DNA from: Clavaria fumosa
Taxonomy: Eukaryota; Basidiomycota; Agaricomycetes; Agaricales; Clavariaceae
Reading direction: 5' to 3'
NCBI GenBank assembly: GCA_951802425.1
Contig: OX637799.1
Span: forward strand, 496,001 to 560,000
Length of the DNA stretch: 64,000 nucleotides
This document shows positions 33,027 to 44,575 of this stretch, in pieces. How positions within the stretch are numbered: the first letter of the stretch is position 1; the number at the start of each line of letters is the position of its first letter. The notes beneath the pieces are model-generated. The model had not been told where the DNA came from. It did not search any database and saw nothing but the letters and a program-made list of their open reading frames with translations. Made by a program: the position numbers and the translations under genes.

Positions 33027-33159
33027 ATAGCAGGCAGACTCTGAAGAGATGGCGAGAGGAAGGGAACACTCCCTTTATCCAACAACCATTAAGAGCTGAT
33101 CTTGACCTTGATTGGGCAAAGCCCCTATCTGTCAATCACGATCACCCCTAAAAAAATCT

Positions 33160-33840
33160 CTGATCAAGGATCAGTTTCACTTGATCACTACATCATGATG
33201 ATTGATCAGACAATCATGACTCAGAGCAGCTCAATCACAGATCACTTGATCCTCTGATCTAATCCCCAACAGGATCAGATGCAGCCAACCATGATGTAAT
33301 GCATTGAAGCAGGGACCGCACTCAATCACTGATGACATCATCATCACAAGATTTCCAACAAGAATCGACACTGCTCATACTCAGCATTCCAGTGCAAGCA
33401 TGCAGCTTTCCCAACCATCTATCAATTCTGCTATTTAATCAATGACTCATCCATCACATACAGCCCATAGCTAGAGTATATAAGACCTGGGACCAGCCCA
33501 CATGTACCCTAGCTTCAATATTTTCGTCTATACACTTACTTGAGAGAACTCAACTAAGTCTGACAGCAAACGTCGCTGCTGAGAACTTCGCACTGGAAGG
33601 ATTTGTCTTCCCACCTTTAATGTCGCAAGTCATCCCTCCTGAGAGTTTTACCAGCCACCCATTGATTGAACAGAACCTCTATCGGTTCGAGTATTACCAG
33701 AGGTATACAAGGACTTGGATAAAGGACCGACTACTCAGAGCCAATCCACAGACCTATTACCAGACACTTTGACTACTGCAGGAGTATTCCCTGCACATTG
33801 AGAGACAAGTCTGACAGGATTATCGACTAGCATTAGAGAC
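33160..33840 (+). repeat. LTR/gag remnant with TATA box
   Basis: A GATCA-rich block is followed by AGAGTATATAAGACCTGGGACC (TATA box near 33475). After about 140 bp comes a short plus-strand frame from ATG 33619 (MSQVIPPES ... EQNLYRFEYYQRY), broken by TGA near 33770. The layout fits the 5' LTR and gag start of another LTR retrotransposon cut off by the copia element at about 33840. Confidence 0.45.
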
Positions 33841-33849
33841 TGAACAGAC

Positions 33850-35458
33850 ACTTCACTCTACCCTTGCACACCAAAGGGGTTTTGCTGTCACAAGCCTGAC
33901 ATGGGTGGGTGGATGATCCGGCATTTCTTCGTCTATGGGCTTGAGGACTGTAGGTGCATCTTCGTTTACCTGTCCCTCGTCTACTAACCCATTGTTCTCT
34001 TCGCCAGGCAGATCCTCCCCCTCGTTCTGAACATCGCCGACCTGTGCCACCACTGCCGGTGCAGGACCAGTGGGAGCAGCCTTGGTCACGACCGAGTCTC
34101 GTCCTCGATGAAACGAACATCCCTCGACATTACCAGCTCCTTGGTGTCAATGTTCTCGAGTCTGTACCCTTTAGTCTCGTCTGCCCACCACCCAATCATG
34201 CAACACTTAACCACCGTTGCCTCCAACTTACCCCCTCTCACCTTCTTAGGAATATTTGCATAGGCAGTCGCTCCAAACACATGCAGGTGTGACAGGTCGG
34301 GCTTTCGGCCTGTCCAAGCCTCGTGCGGAACAACGTCAGGAAGAGCGGAGGTGGGCAAGAGGTTACGAATGTGAATGGCGTACATCAGGGCCTCGCCCCA
34401 GTACTGTAAGTCCAATCTGCTAGAGTGAAGCATACATCTCACCATCTCGAGGCAGGTAGTGATCAAGTGCTTGGTGATGCCATTCTGCTTGGGCATGTAC
34501 AGCGTTGTCGTCTCGTGCAAGATCCCATTTCGCCTACAGAGGTTGTCGACAACAGAATTGACAAACTCAGTACCATTGTTGGTGCATATCTTCTTTACTT
34601 TTAGACCTGATTGATGCTTTAAGATTGCAACGATTTCTTTCAGGGCAGCTGCCGCATCCCCTTTCCACTCCAGGAGACGGCACATCGTGTACCTCGAGCT
34701 GGCATCGACCATAATGAGGGCATAACACATCCCCAACCAGGTCGCAATGGACATGGGCCCCGTAAGGTCAACGGCTATCAGCTCCATTTTTTCATACTGA
34801 CTTTTGGGAATGGTAGTTGGTGTGACTTGCCCAAAGCACATCCCTCGCAGATGTGATTGTAGTTGCTTGGTCCTGACAAGGTGATTCTGTGGACCATACC
34901 ATCATGTGCAAGCTTCCTGACTGCGTCGTGGTGCAGATGACCCATGCGTCGATGCCAAAGGCACAGACTCCCACTCGTCGTGGCATATGCTTGTAGACTT
35001 GGCCAGGTATCCAGATGATAAAGCCTGGACTCTAGCCTCGCGGACAGTAAGTCCTCGCCATCCATCACAATGGAGATGCCTTCCGGAATACTCTGGTACG
35101 TCGCACATGCAGTCTGGAGAGTCCCAAGACTGACCAGGTTCATCCCAAGACAGGGAACGTGCAGTACGTCGTGAAGCATCATCCTTCGAAGTCCATCAGC
35201 AGCCGCGACCAGGAGGGAATCGTTCCCTCGCCCTTCTACAGGTATGTCCCATTGGTCTCCCACTGAAACGGTGTCCCCACGAGATAACTGATAGGTCTCA
35301 AATCGCTCGTGCTTGCAGAACATGTGGCCAGTTGCCCCTGTATCCAGGATTGTCCCAATGCTCCCTTGTGAGTCCATAGCCACGTAGACACGTCCTACCT
35401 CATGAACAACCAATTCTTTACTCTGCTCAACAACCGCATTCGCAGACTTGCCAGTCAT
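33850..35458 (-). pseudogene. Copia protease and integrase remnant
   Basis: Protease motif ILDTGATGHMF (about 35350) and GAG-pre-integrase zinc region LCLWHRRMGHLHHD ... CEGCALGK (about 34980-34850). The integrase core has VDLTGPM, but the second catalytic site reads TNNGTEF instead of TDNGTEF and the third reads NGITKH instead of the usual N-G-x-x-E-R. A one-base frame break near 34800 separates the two parts. Downstream AWTGRKPDLSHLHVFGATAY is typical copia. The protein then becomes acidic and ends near 33850 without RT. Confidence 0.85.
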
Positions 35459-35461
35459 GGC

Positions 35462-36268
35462 CTGGTTGCTGCCGGCCTTTCACTTGTCGTCCTCGCGCTG
35501 TGGGCACTTGTTGGCCCAGTGGCCCAGGTGCCTGCAGTATCGGCACTCGTCTGTCGGTTTCGGGGACAATGTCTCTTTCGACCGGTTGCCTTTTCCTTTC
35601 TTCTCAGAGGTGAGTAAGGCCATCACGCCGCCCGATTTCTCCCACGTGCGACAGTTCGCCTCCACCTGTAGCATTGAGCTAACGCTGTCAGCTGTCAGGG
35701 GCTTCAAACTAAGTAGTTGAACTTTCAGGACCTCCCAGGCCAGGCTCTTGGGTAAGGACAGCGCCAGAGCACAGGCAACATAGATATTGGGAATCGTTTC
35801 ACCCATTGAGTCGATCCTATGCTGCAGGTCTCGCAGAGCCATGATATGGTCCGCCATTTGCGTGCCTTCCACATACTTGTGAGTAAATAGTTCTCCAAAG
35901 TAGTAGTGAACATTGATGTCTATCTGGTTATCGCAGTGAAACCTCTGAAGTGCATCCCAGATATCTCTCGAAGTCTGACAGCCCTGTATGTGGGGCCACT
36001 GAGACACTTCGCAGCCATTACAAATAATACCTGAAGCCGCCTTGTCCCTTGCTGTCCAGTCCTGGACCTCTCGAAGTTGCGCATGTTCAGCCTCAGTAAA
36101 AGGTGTCCCCTCCTTCGTGACTGGACTTCCTGGACGTGGCTCAGAGCCATCCACAACCATCCAAAGGTACTTAGATGAGAGAGTGTTTTCCATATGCACA
36201 GACCAAATAGCGTAGTTTTGGCCGTTAAGTCTTGCAAACTTGAAAACATCGCCTGAGGAGGACATCTC
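35462..36268 (-). pseudogene. Copia Gag
   Basis: The likely start is MSSSGDVFKFARLNGQNYAIW (about 36268). It includes the UBN2-like gag fold (ICNGCEVSQWPHIQG, ISRDIWDAL-like TSRDIWDALQRFH, LPKSLAWEVLK) and ends with zinc knuckle CRYCRHLGHWANKC. A TGA (DDK-stop-KAGSN, about 35478) in the same frame separates it from protease. It could be read-through or a mutation of CGA or a similar codon. Two upstream Met codons are in frame, but the protein similarity starts at MSSSG. Confidence 0.8.
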
Positions 36269-36485
36269 AAGTGAACCCAACACAGGTCTCATAATCTCAC
36301 AGCAGCACTGGAATGGTGCTGGTAGTTCACGCAAGTAAGTTGAATGTATTAATATTCTAACATAATGAAACACAGACCTGGGAGAAGTTGAATGTGAACT
36401 CCCCAAGGTTATTGCAGTGTGGTTTATATGTAAAGAGGGCGGAAGAGTAAACTATAAAGCATCGCAGGATCCCCAAGTAGGATCC

Positions 36486-36774
36486 TATCAGACTGGGTCT
36501 CACACAACTTAAGTGTAAGGTCATGACGACAATACTAAGATAAGGGGAAAAGAGTACAAAAATGGAAAGGACACAGTATATATAGCGAGAGCCCCGGGAC
36601 TTGCCGACTTTCCCACGCTCGGACCCTCGGATCACGTGATGCGCCCAGGCCCAGGTCATGTGATCTTATGATTATGTAATCTGACCACAGCCACAGGTCA
36701 TGTGACCTTCCAACAACCCTCCCCAGTTTCTCCATAACTGCACTTTGGGATGGCTTACATAAGTGATCCTAACA
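36486..36774 (-). repeat. 3' LTR of element C
   Basis: On the plus strand TATCAGACTGGG ... GATCCTAACA. The central part differs from B (TATATATAGCGAGAGCCCCGGG replaces CTTATAGCGAACGCTTC), so B and C represent sub-lineages. Confidence 0.9.
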
Positions 36775-36785
36775 TCACCCCCCTC

Positions 36786-39700
36786 TTAAGGCTGGGCTTC
36801 CCAACCAGCTAGCTTGGCCTTGTTGGGGTGGGAGAGGAAGAAGTCCCGGAGAAGCAACATTACGTTAGTGAGGTTCCTACAGGGCTCCCAAGTGTTTTCC
36901 TCCACTGGATATCCCAACCACTTCACCAAGTACTTCACCCCACATCCCACCTTCTTAACATCAAGGATCACCTCCACATCATACTCCAGGTGGTCATCAT
37001 CAGTCGTAGGGGGTGGAGGGAGAGGCAGGTTCTGAGAAGGGAAGGAAGGGTGGTATGGTGTCAACAGCAACTCATTGAAGACCTGATGGATGCACCAGGC
37101 CTGAGGGAGCTTGAGGCGATACCCAGCAGGTCCCACCTTCTCCTCAACTGCAAAGGGGCCTGCTCTCTTGTTGTCAAGCTTTTTACAGGGCCAGTCCATC
37201 TTCAAGTTTCTAGTATCCAGCCAGACCAGATCTCCCTCAGAGTACTCCCGACTTGGGCATTTCCCCTTATCATAGCTCTTCTTCATCGCTGCCACTGCTT
37301 TCTCCATTGCCTCCTTGGCTGCTCTTCGGGACTCTGTGAGCTTAGCCATCCACTCATCCGCCACCAGGTTCACCTCAGAAGGTGGGAAGAGCCCCCCATT
37401 CCATGGGTGTCATCCATAATCGAGGAAGAAAGGTGTCTGTCCTGTTGCTGAGTGCTCACGATTATTAAGAGCAAACTCTGCAGTGGACAACCATTCAGCC
37501 CAGTCATCCTGGAGATGGTCCACATAAGCCCAGAGATAGATCTCCATAACCTGGTTCGCCTGTTCCATCTGTCCATCAGTCTGCAGATGAAAGGCAGTAC
37601 TTGGATTTGCCTTTACCTGGATCATGGAGTAGAACTCCTTCATGAAGCGGGACATGAACTGGGACCCCTGGTCACTCACAACCTTGTGAGGGACTCCATG
37701 GTCACGAAACACTCAATCCCGGAGGAGACGCGCTGCTCCAAGTCCTGTGAGGTTGAGCCTGATTGCTTCGAGCAGTGTCTGTTTCATGAATTTGTCGACA
37801 ATAACAAGGATGGCATTATGTCCACGGGAGAGGGGGAGGGGACTGACTATGTCCCATGAGATCACCGACCAGGGACCATCAGGCACCAGATGGGAGTGCA
37901 GTGGGGCAGCACACTTGGTACGGTTGGGCTTCGTCCACTGGCATGTCTCACACCCCTGGGCATACTGATCTGCATCTTTTACCATGTCCGGCCACCAATA
38001 ACCCTTCACTAGTGCTGCTCTCAACTTCCAGGGCCCAGGGTGTCCAGCAGCAGGGAGGTCATGCTCAAACTCGAGAACGGCCTCACAAGCTCCTAGGGGG
38101 ACCCAAGTGACTATCCCCTTTCACCAGAGTCCAGCATGATCTCGTGTCCACTCATCATCAAGCTCCTCTGGCTTCTGTATGTGTACTGCACTTTTTTTCT
38201 GGAGTAGCGTCTCCATTTCCGATGTGAATGACACACAGACTTCCGTTTCTGGGAAAACCTGCACTGGTGCATCCTCCTCCACCATCTCTCCATAGTCTGG
38301 TCTCCGGGAGAGTGCATCTGCCTTTGTATTTGACTTGCCAGTGCGATACTTTATCTCAAAGTCAAAGCACTGGAGCTCTCCAACCCAATGAACCTGCCTC
38401 GGCTTCAACTTCTGGGGCTTCCAGAAGTACTGGAGGTTTGCATGGTCTGTCCAGATCTCGATCGTCTCCTCTGCTCCAATGAGGTATGCTTGCCACTTGC
38501 GAAGTGCCTGAATCACAGCCAAGAACTCCTTGTTGCACACATCATAGTTCTTCTCAGCTGCAGTGAGGGCCTTGGAGATATAGTCAACAACTCTCCAGGT
38601 TCCATCCATCTGCTGCTGCGAGAGCACTCCACCAGTTGCCAGGTTGCTTGCATCTGTCTCTACCTTCCATCTCCCTTTGTCCTGAGGCAGAGCCAAGACC
38701 AGGGCTGATACGAGTGCCTGGCAGAGATCTTGGAAGGCTGCTTCCTCCTCCTCCTCCCATTTCCATGGAACATTCCCAGTCAGCCAGAAGAGTGGCTTTG
38801 CCTGGGCAGAAAGATTCGGGATGTGCCGGCGGAGGTAGTTCAGCATCCCATTGAACCTCTGGACATCCTTCACATTCTTAGGACATGGCCAATCTTGGAC
38901 TGCCACACCCTTGGCCAGATCATGCTCTAGTCTGTTGTGGGAGATCTTCATCCCCAGGAAGATGATCTCACTCTTCTCAAACTCGCATTTACTGAGTTTG
39001 AGACACAACCCATTCTCTCCAAACTTCCTCAAGACCCGATCCATCCAGTATCAGTGTGTAGCCAAGTCCTCTGCAAACACAATGACATCATCCACATAGG
39101 CCCTCACATGTCCTCCTGCAATCTCCTCCCTCAACACATGATTCATGAAGTGTTGGAAGGTAGCAGGTGCATTCTGCAGTCCAAACCACATGACAGCTGG
39201 TTCGAAGAGTCCATGGGGTGTCAGGAAGGCACAGTGGTGCTGGTGCTCCGGCCAGACCTGCATAGATGGGAAACCTCCCTTTGCATCAATCTTAGAGTAG
39301 ATCGACACTCCTTTAAGCACATCCACTGTGTCTCGGATGCAGGGGAGGGGGTACTTGTCCTTGATCAGGTGTGCATTCAGCCTCAAGTAGTCAATGATCA
39401 GCCGCAGCTTGTCCTTCTCATGTTTGAAGAAGAAGGGGCTGGCATATGGGGATTTCGAGAGCCAGATTCGTCCAGAAGCAAGCTGCTCATCCACCCAATG
39501 GTTCATCTCCACCATCTCCTGCTGTGTCAAAGAATACAGCTTGGAAGAGAGGTGCTCAGGGTCCTTTTTGAACTCAATCTTAATATCGAAGTCTGGTCGG
39601 GAGCGGGGAAGTTCATCCCACTTCGCTTCACTAAACACCAAAGGGTAGTGGCTGGGCCAATCGGGGGTAGGGCCAGAGTTGGGAAAACGGGTGTCCAGAA

Positions 39701-40118
39701 TACTCGTGGATGCAAGGGTACTCATTTTCAGGGGTGCAGAGGCTTGAGGGGATGGGGAACACTGTGGGGGGCAGCAGGTAAGGCTCAGCTCTGCCTTCTG
39801 CCAGTCGATATCTGGGTTATGCCACTTGAGCCAGTCATGCCCAAGGATGACCTTGTGGGACTGGGTCTTTCCCAGCAGAAGGTGGATCTGCTCCTGGTGG
39901 TCACCAACTCTCACCAGCACCTCTATCCCATACTGGACCTTTCCATTCCTGTTCTGCATCCCATCCACATTATACATGGTGATTGGGTTCAGCAGGAGAG
40001 ATGGCTCCAGTCCCACTCCTTTCGCCCACTCCAAATCCATGAAGCAGTTGGTGCACCCTGAGTCGACAAGGGCCTTCATTGTGGTCCCTTTGCCAGTGCT
40101 GAAAGCCTCCAAGTGCAC
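36786..40118 (-). pseudogene. Pol of element C: protease, RT, RNase H, integrase, chromodomain
   Basis: Protease VDSGCTNCFMDLEW (about 40065). RT with RLIIDYLRLNAHLIKDKYPLP, FGLQNAPATFQHF and YVDDVIVFAED intact (about 39090). A TGA follows (ATH-stop-YW, about 39048). RNase H VETDASNLATGGVLSQQ. TGA at LW-stop-KG (about 38119). Integrase HDLPAAGHPG ... CETCQWTK and SWDIVSPLP, then TGA at D-stop-VFRDHG (about 37712), VSDQGSQFMS and NREHSATGQTPFF. Chromodomain 36810-37000 (EYDVEVILDVKK, YLVKWLGYP, TWEPCRNL). Three nonsense codons prevent full translation. Two of the three are shared with B although the insertions are independent. Confidence 0.9.
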
Positions 40119-40201
40119 CTGGATGGCTAGCTCTCATGGCACATGTTTCCGCACTTCTGGCCACACTCTGGTTAGGTGCTCTGCCAGTCTCACTTCCTCC
40201 T

Positions 40202-41221
40202 TCACCTCAGCCCCAATTTGGGTATGTCTCTGCTGCAAGATGGTATACTTGCAGCAGGCACAGGGATGGAAAGGGGGCTGGCACACTTCTTCTCCCCAGC
40301 GGGAGTCCTCCTCTCTCTCTCACACAGCTCTATGCAGGCTCGGAGCCGTGCAATCTCTTTCTCATATCCCTCTGCCATTTGGGGGGCACATGGTGCTGCC
40401 TGGGTTTGGGCCCTTGGGACCTGCAGACATGTATCAGGCAGGGGGCAGAAATGGACAGCATGGCCAGTCTGGTGGCATTGGAAACAACATCTCTCATCAG
40501 CAGGGACCCATCCTCGGGCCATGGCCACATCCAGAGTACACAGCAGAGGGGTCACAAGAGGTCGCGAAACAGTCACAGCAGGTTGCAGTAGGGTCACGGT
40601 GGGTCGCGCGGGGGTCATGGTGGGTCGCGGTGTCTGTTCCATGAGTATTCCATCCAGTTGCCTTTGCTGGGCATCAAGCCTCTCAGCCAGCACCTTCCAT
40701 TCTCCATATGTCTCTGGCATTGGGGAGACACCATAGATTCTCTCCACCAACCTCCTACTCAGGTTCAACTCCAGCCAATGGACTAGGATTCCTGAGTCCT
40801 TCTCTGCACTCAACTTCGCCCATTGGAACAGTGTCTCGAATTTTGCGAAGAACTCCAGTGCTGTCATGGCACCCTGTTTCAGCCTGGCAATATCGGCAAG
40901 GGCAGTTGCACAGTCATTCGGGTCATTGAATGCACACTTCATCTCCTCCACAAACTCTGCCCAGGTTCCGGCCTCACCACTACCCAGGATCTCTTCTGCC
41001 TTCATATTCACCCACTCTGCAGCAAATCCTTCTCCAGTAATTTTGCTCAGAGCAAAAAGGACCTTCACCAGGTCCACAGCATAGACAGTTGGGTTCGCCA
41101 TAAACAGGAGGTGAAGGAATCGGAGGAATGTACAGAAGTTCCTTTTCTGCCCATCAAAGGGGGCAACAGCTAGGTCCAGCATTCTGTAGCACTGTAAAAT
41201 AAAATTCCAGGCCTTTGGCAC
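40202..41221 (-). pseudogene. Gag of element C, long open frame
   Basis: An open frame of 339 codons on the minus strand begins near LDLAVAPFDGQKRNF. It contains the capsid-like block (FALSKITGEGFAAEWVNMKAEE, VHWLELNLSRRLVERIYGV) and zinc knuckle CCFQCHQTGHAVHFC (about 40480). It ends before the protease, in another frame, where A and D are more continuous. It may still give a Gag-like product, but the Gag-Pol link is broken. Confidence 0.7.
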
Positions 41222-41711
41222 TCAGGATTTCTTCGATCTCTTAACAGTCCTGTCCTCTCAGGCTGCTCTTCTAGGTACTTATGTACCTATAGAACTCTTA
41301 TTCTATGAAACTATTGGTAGTGTGGGGCCCAAATGGTGTCCCAGGTGGTCGCTCCACAACTCCTAATGGGTTGCCTGTGTGCCCTTCTGACAATGGTCAC
41401 AGAGCAAGGGCCCTGTCCACTGGACCAGGAAACTACAGAAAGACTATGTAGAGGGCCTTTCCTTGCCCTGTACACTACACGATTCACTGGTACATAGCTG
41501 TAAAACAAGGTTCTGGGCCTTGGGCACTCAGTATCACTTGGGGAGGGTCACAGTTGACTTCCTCCTGGTCTGGTCCATGTATCTACACACAGTAAAAATT
41601 TCGCGCAATTCTGTTACACACCGCAGGCAGGGTAAAGGAGAAGAGGATGATAGGGGCTGAGCTGTGACAATGTGTCACAGTTTGAAATTAAGGGTCCAGG
41701 CTAGCCGATTA

Positions 41712-41990
41712 TATCAGACTGGGTCTCACACAACTTAAGCGTAAGGTCATGACGACAATACTAAGATAAGTACAAAAATGGAAAGGATGCAGTATATATA
41801 GTGAGAGCCCCGGGACTTGCCGACTTTCCCACGCTCGGACCCTCGGATCACGTGATGCACCCAGGCCCAGGTCATGTGATCTTATGATTATGTAATCTGA
41901 CCACAGCCACAGGTCATGTGACCTTCCAACAACCCTCCCCAGTTTCTCCACAACTGCACTTTGGGATGGCTTACATAAGCGATCCTAACA
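41712..41990 (-). repeat. 5' LTR of element C
   Basis: 279 bp. It matches the 3' LTR, with a short deletion in the AAGATAAG...TACAAAAATGG part. The leader then runs from 41711 to the gag. Confidence 0.9.
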
Positions 41991-42109
41991 GATCCTCACC
42001 ATGAGTGTAACAAGAAAAAGGATAGAACAACAAGTGGGAGCTAAAAAGGCAGGTGCCAACATAGTCACAGAGAAGCATGAGCCATACCTGACATATACTA
42101 TCTCTCATC

Positions 42110-42262
42110 AATGTTTTACTTTCTCTTTGTTTTCTTTTGTGACACACAACCTGCATCAGGAAGCTTGAATAATGATGTACAGGGCCTGGCTCAGCTCAAA
42201 TGCCTGGCCTTGGATAAACCATGAGCCAGGCCCTTGTTGAGGGCTCAGGCTCAAGCCCAGGC
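42110..42262. repeat. Dispersed repeat copy 2 (empty site for the hAT insertion)
   Basis: Homologous to 23798-23940 joined to 30416-30450. It reads CCCTTGTTGAGGGCTCAGGCT without interruption, the pre-insertion state of the hAT target GTTGAGGG. Repeat type unknown. Confidence 0.8.
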
Positions 42263-42469
42263 TATGTGGTGCACATGGGGCAGAGAGTGTAAGGCCCTTC
42301 TTCTCTTACTCATTACATAAGCATGCATCCATCACATCTCTCGCGACAAAGACAAAGACAACAACGACAACGACCACTCCATACCCAGTCCTCTCTCCAC
42401 CATCCCCTCCACCTCAGACACAGCCGACCATGACCAAACACCCTGTCCCCCAAGTCCAGGCCTTGGTGA
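42263..42469. other. Left flank of element D; no gene
   Basis: CA-rich non-coding sequence (GACAAAGACAAAGACAACAACGACAACG). It ends in GACAGCA, whose last five bases are D's target duplication. Confidence 0.5.
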
Positions 42470-42474
42470 CAGCA

Positions 42475-42561
42475 TGTCAGTCCAGGTCCCTAACAGAAGC
42501 GAAAGGGGGAAGGTATCTTGATTTCAACGTAAGGAACTACACTCATTACATGAGCACTATA
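42475..42561 (-). repeat. 3' LTR of D, first fragment
   Basis: TGTCAGTCCAGGTCCC ... GAGCACTATA, matching 59162-59248 of the 5' LTR. The final TA is the Tc1 target. Confidence 0.95.
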
Positions 42562-42910
42562 CAGTGACTCACAAAACTGTTCGAATGTTTTGCACTTCTG
42601 GAATGATTCACTTATATCTCTCCAGATAAAACAGTTAAAATTCTGAAGATATTTGTGAGGATAGCCATATGTCTTAGCTACAACTTTGCTCTATACCATA
42701 AGGAACTATCTCCATTTTTGGTAATGTTATTACACAATCTTCTTTCTCACATCATTCGAACAGTTTTGTTGCTGACAGTATTCCACTAGTATATATGAGA
42801 GAAGATCATGTGACTTTGTTGATTGTGGCTTAGAATCAACAATGCCACATGATTATACTGTCTGTGAGTATATATAGAGGGCCATCTCTGCAGTTTACCC
42901 CCCAACTCAG

Positions 42911-43621
42911 GATGAGGGCCCTCTCTTCAGATAAGATGTGTTCTATCCTCTCCCTCCTTCACTCTGGCCATTCCATTCGCTCTCAGCACTGCCAAGACCT
43001 TCCCAAGAGCTCTGGTGGTTGCCCATCCAAGCTGTCTTCCACTAATGTCAATTATGCTCAGCATTTAATCAGGTGAGTTTGTCAATAAAATCCTATCTGG
43101 CCACACCTTTCATGCTTGATCAGCTCTGGCAAGGCAGAAAATGCTGTGCAGATTGCCAGGACCCTTAGTAGTATTACTAATCAGCCTATTTCTGCACAAA
43201 CTGTTAGAAGGTGCCTAAAGACTGCAGGTCTAAAGGCTGTAACTAAGAAGAAAATGCCCTTACTTAGTAGTAGACATAGGAAGGAGAGGATGGACTTTGC
43301 TGTAGCACATAAAGATTGGACTATAGAGGACTGGAAGAGGGTTGTCTGGTCAGATGAGACTAAGATCAATAGGTTGGGATCTGATGGGAAGAAATGGGTG
43401 TGGAAAAAGCAGGGTGAAAATAGAGTGGGCGACAGGTTGGTGGAGGGAACAATGAAGTTTGGTGGTGGTTCTGTGATGGTTTGGGGATGTATGATGTGGG
43501 AGGGATGTGGGAGGGGGTGGGATATGCCTGCAAGATTGATGGGAGAATGGATAAGCACCTTTACACTGCTATCCTGGAGGATGAACTTCAGGCTAGCCTC
43601 CAATACTATGACAAGACCCCT
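42911..43621 (+). pseudogene. Tc1-type transposase, N-terminal half
   Basis: Cut-and-paste transposase. Exon 1 from about 42911 (MRALSSDKMCSILSLL, helix-turn-helix region) to 43073. An intron GTGAGT...GATCAG (about 43074-43126) leads to SGKAENAVQIARTL, QPISAQTVRRCLKTAGL, then the first catalytic Asp in VVWSDETK (about 43355) and GGGSVMVWGCM. A frameshift in a G-rich run near 43500-43515 moves the frame (VGYACKIDGRMD). The coding sequence stops at ...YYDKTP where E inserted. The other half is at 51907-52231. Confidence 0.85.
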
Positions 43622-44346
43622 TGTCACGGTCCTAACAAGGTTAGCGGCAAAGGGGTTAGCGGAGCGGAGCGGAGATATTCTATCGGAGTCCGGTTGGAGT
43701 CCGATATCGGAGAAACGGAGAAGTAAACAAGAGGAAGAGAGACTTATGGGACTGCGGCCTCAACGTATGTGTTGTGCCACTGCGTATATACATGTCCCTA
43801 TTTATCAAACAAGAACAATACCTAAGGGAGGATCAGAACACAAGTCAAAACTCCGAAGTTGATCAGAGTCCGTCGGAGTTGGTCGGAGTTGGTCGGATGA
43901 CGTGGAGAACGTCGAGGACGATGAGGACGAAAGCTCAGAGATATTTTTAGGATCAAGAGACGTTAATATTCGAACTAAGGAGCAGGGAGATACAGGTGGA
44001 AACTTATACTGCAAGGACAGAGTATAGGAGTAATGTGAAACAAAGTACATATCAAATTACTAGGAGAGTTTCACCACATGTGCCTGTGCAATTTTCATGG
44101 AACAAAGAAACAACAACAAAAGCGACTCCCATGGGTCAAGGGTATCCTCTCAATAGTAAACAGAATGAGGGGATGGAGGGAGAAAGTTCTAGAACGAAGT
44201 CCGAATGGTCCGAAGGTCGGCGGAGTAAAGTCCGATGAAGATGCAGAGCGGGGCGTACAGAGTTACGGCGGAGCGGATCGGAGTTGGTACGGAGCTCGGA
44301 GTCCGGGGTGGGGATAGTGCTTATGCAAGCGGATGGGGCCGTAACA
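43622..44346 (-). repeat. 3' LTR of element E
   Basis: 725 bp, TGTCACGGTCC ... GGCCGTAACA on the plus strand. The sense strand polypurine tract AAGAGAGGGATAC ends at 44347 just before it. Confidence 0.95.
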
Positions 44347-44575
44347 GTATCCCTCTCTTAGGGTCGAACCCCTGAGACCCTGTGGCCAAAGTCCACGTGA
44401 ACATGTGGCTCCCATATCAAGTTAGCACCGGAGTTTCGCAGCGCTTCGATAAGAGTCCAAATTTTTTTTGGGGGTTAAAACGATTGTGTGCGTCGCACTC
44501 CGCTTTTCTCTTCCTTAACTCATCACTCCCACCACTCGCCCCTAACACGGGCAATTCCTTTCAAAAAAACTTATC

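Larger units (their letters stand above)
36486..41990 (-). mobile_element. Ty3/gypsy chromovirus C, full length, few lesions
   Basis: Flanked by the duplication GATCC (36481-36485, 41991-41995). LTRs of 289 and 279 bp, polypurine tract AAGAGGGGGGTGA, gag and pol as in B. It is the best preserved of family A/B/C: RT box YVDD intact, gag almost fully open, only isolated nonsense codons. It lies in the 5' LTR region of the copia element. Confidence 0.95.
33841..42109 (-). mobile_element. Ty1/copia element, 3'-truncated, with element C inside its 5' LTR region
   Basis: Sense (minus) order: LTR/leader (42109-41996, then 36480-36300), gag, protease, integrase, and then an end near 33,841 before any reverse transcriptase. 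Protease-integrase before RT is the copia order. Because RT, RNase H and the 3' LTR are gone, the outer ends rest on loss of similarity. The 42,109 limit is where a dispersed repeat begins. Confidence 0.75.

Noticed and set aside
36486..41990. Element C as a fully functional retrotransposon
   Set aside because: Three in-frame nonsense codons in pol and a frame break between gag and protease.
42110..42262. LTR of the neighbouring copia element
   Set aside because: The same repeat occurs at 23798 without any copia sequence, and left flanks diverge at the same base, so it is an independent repeat.
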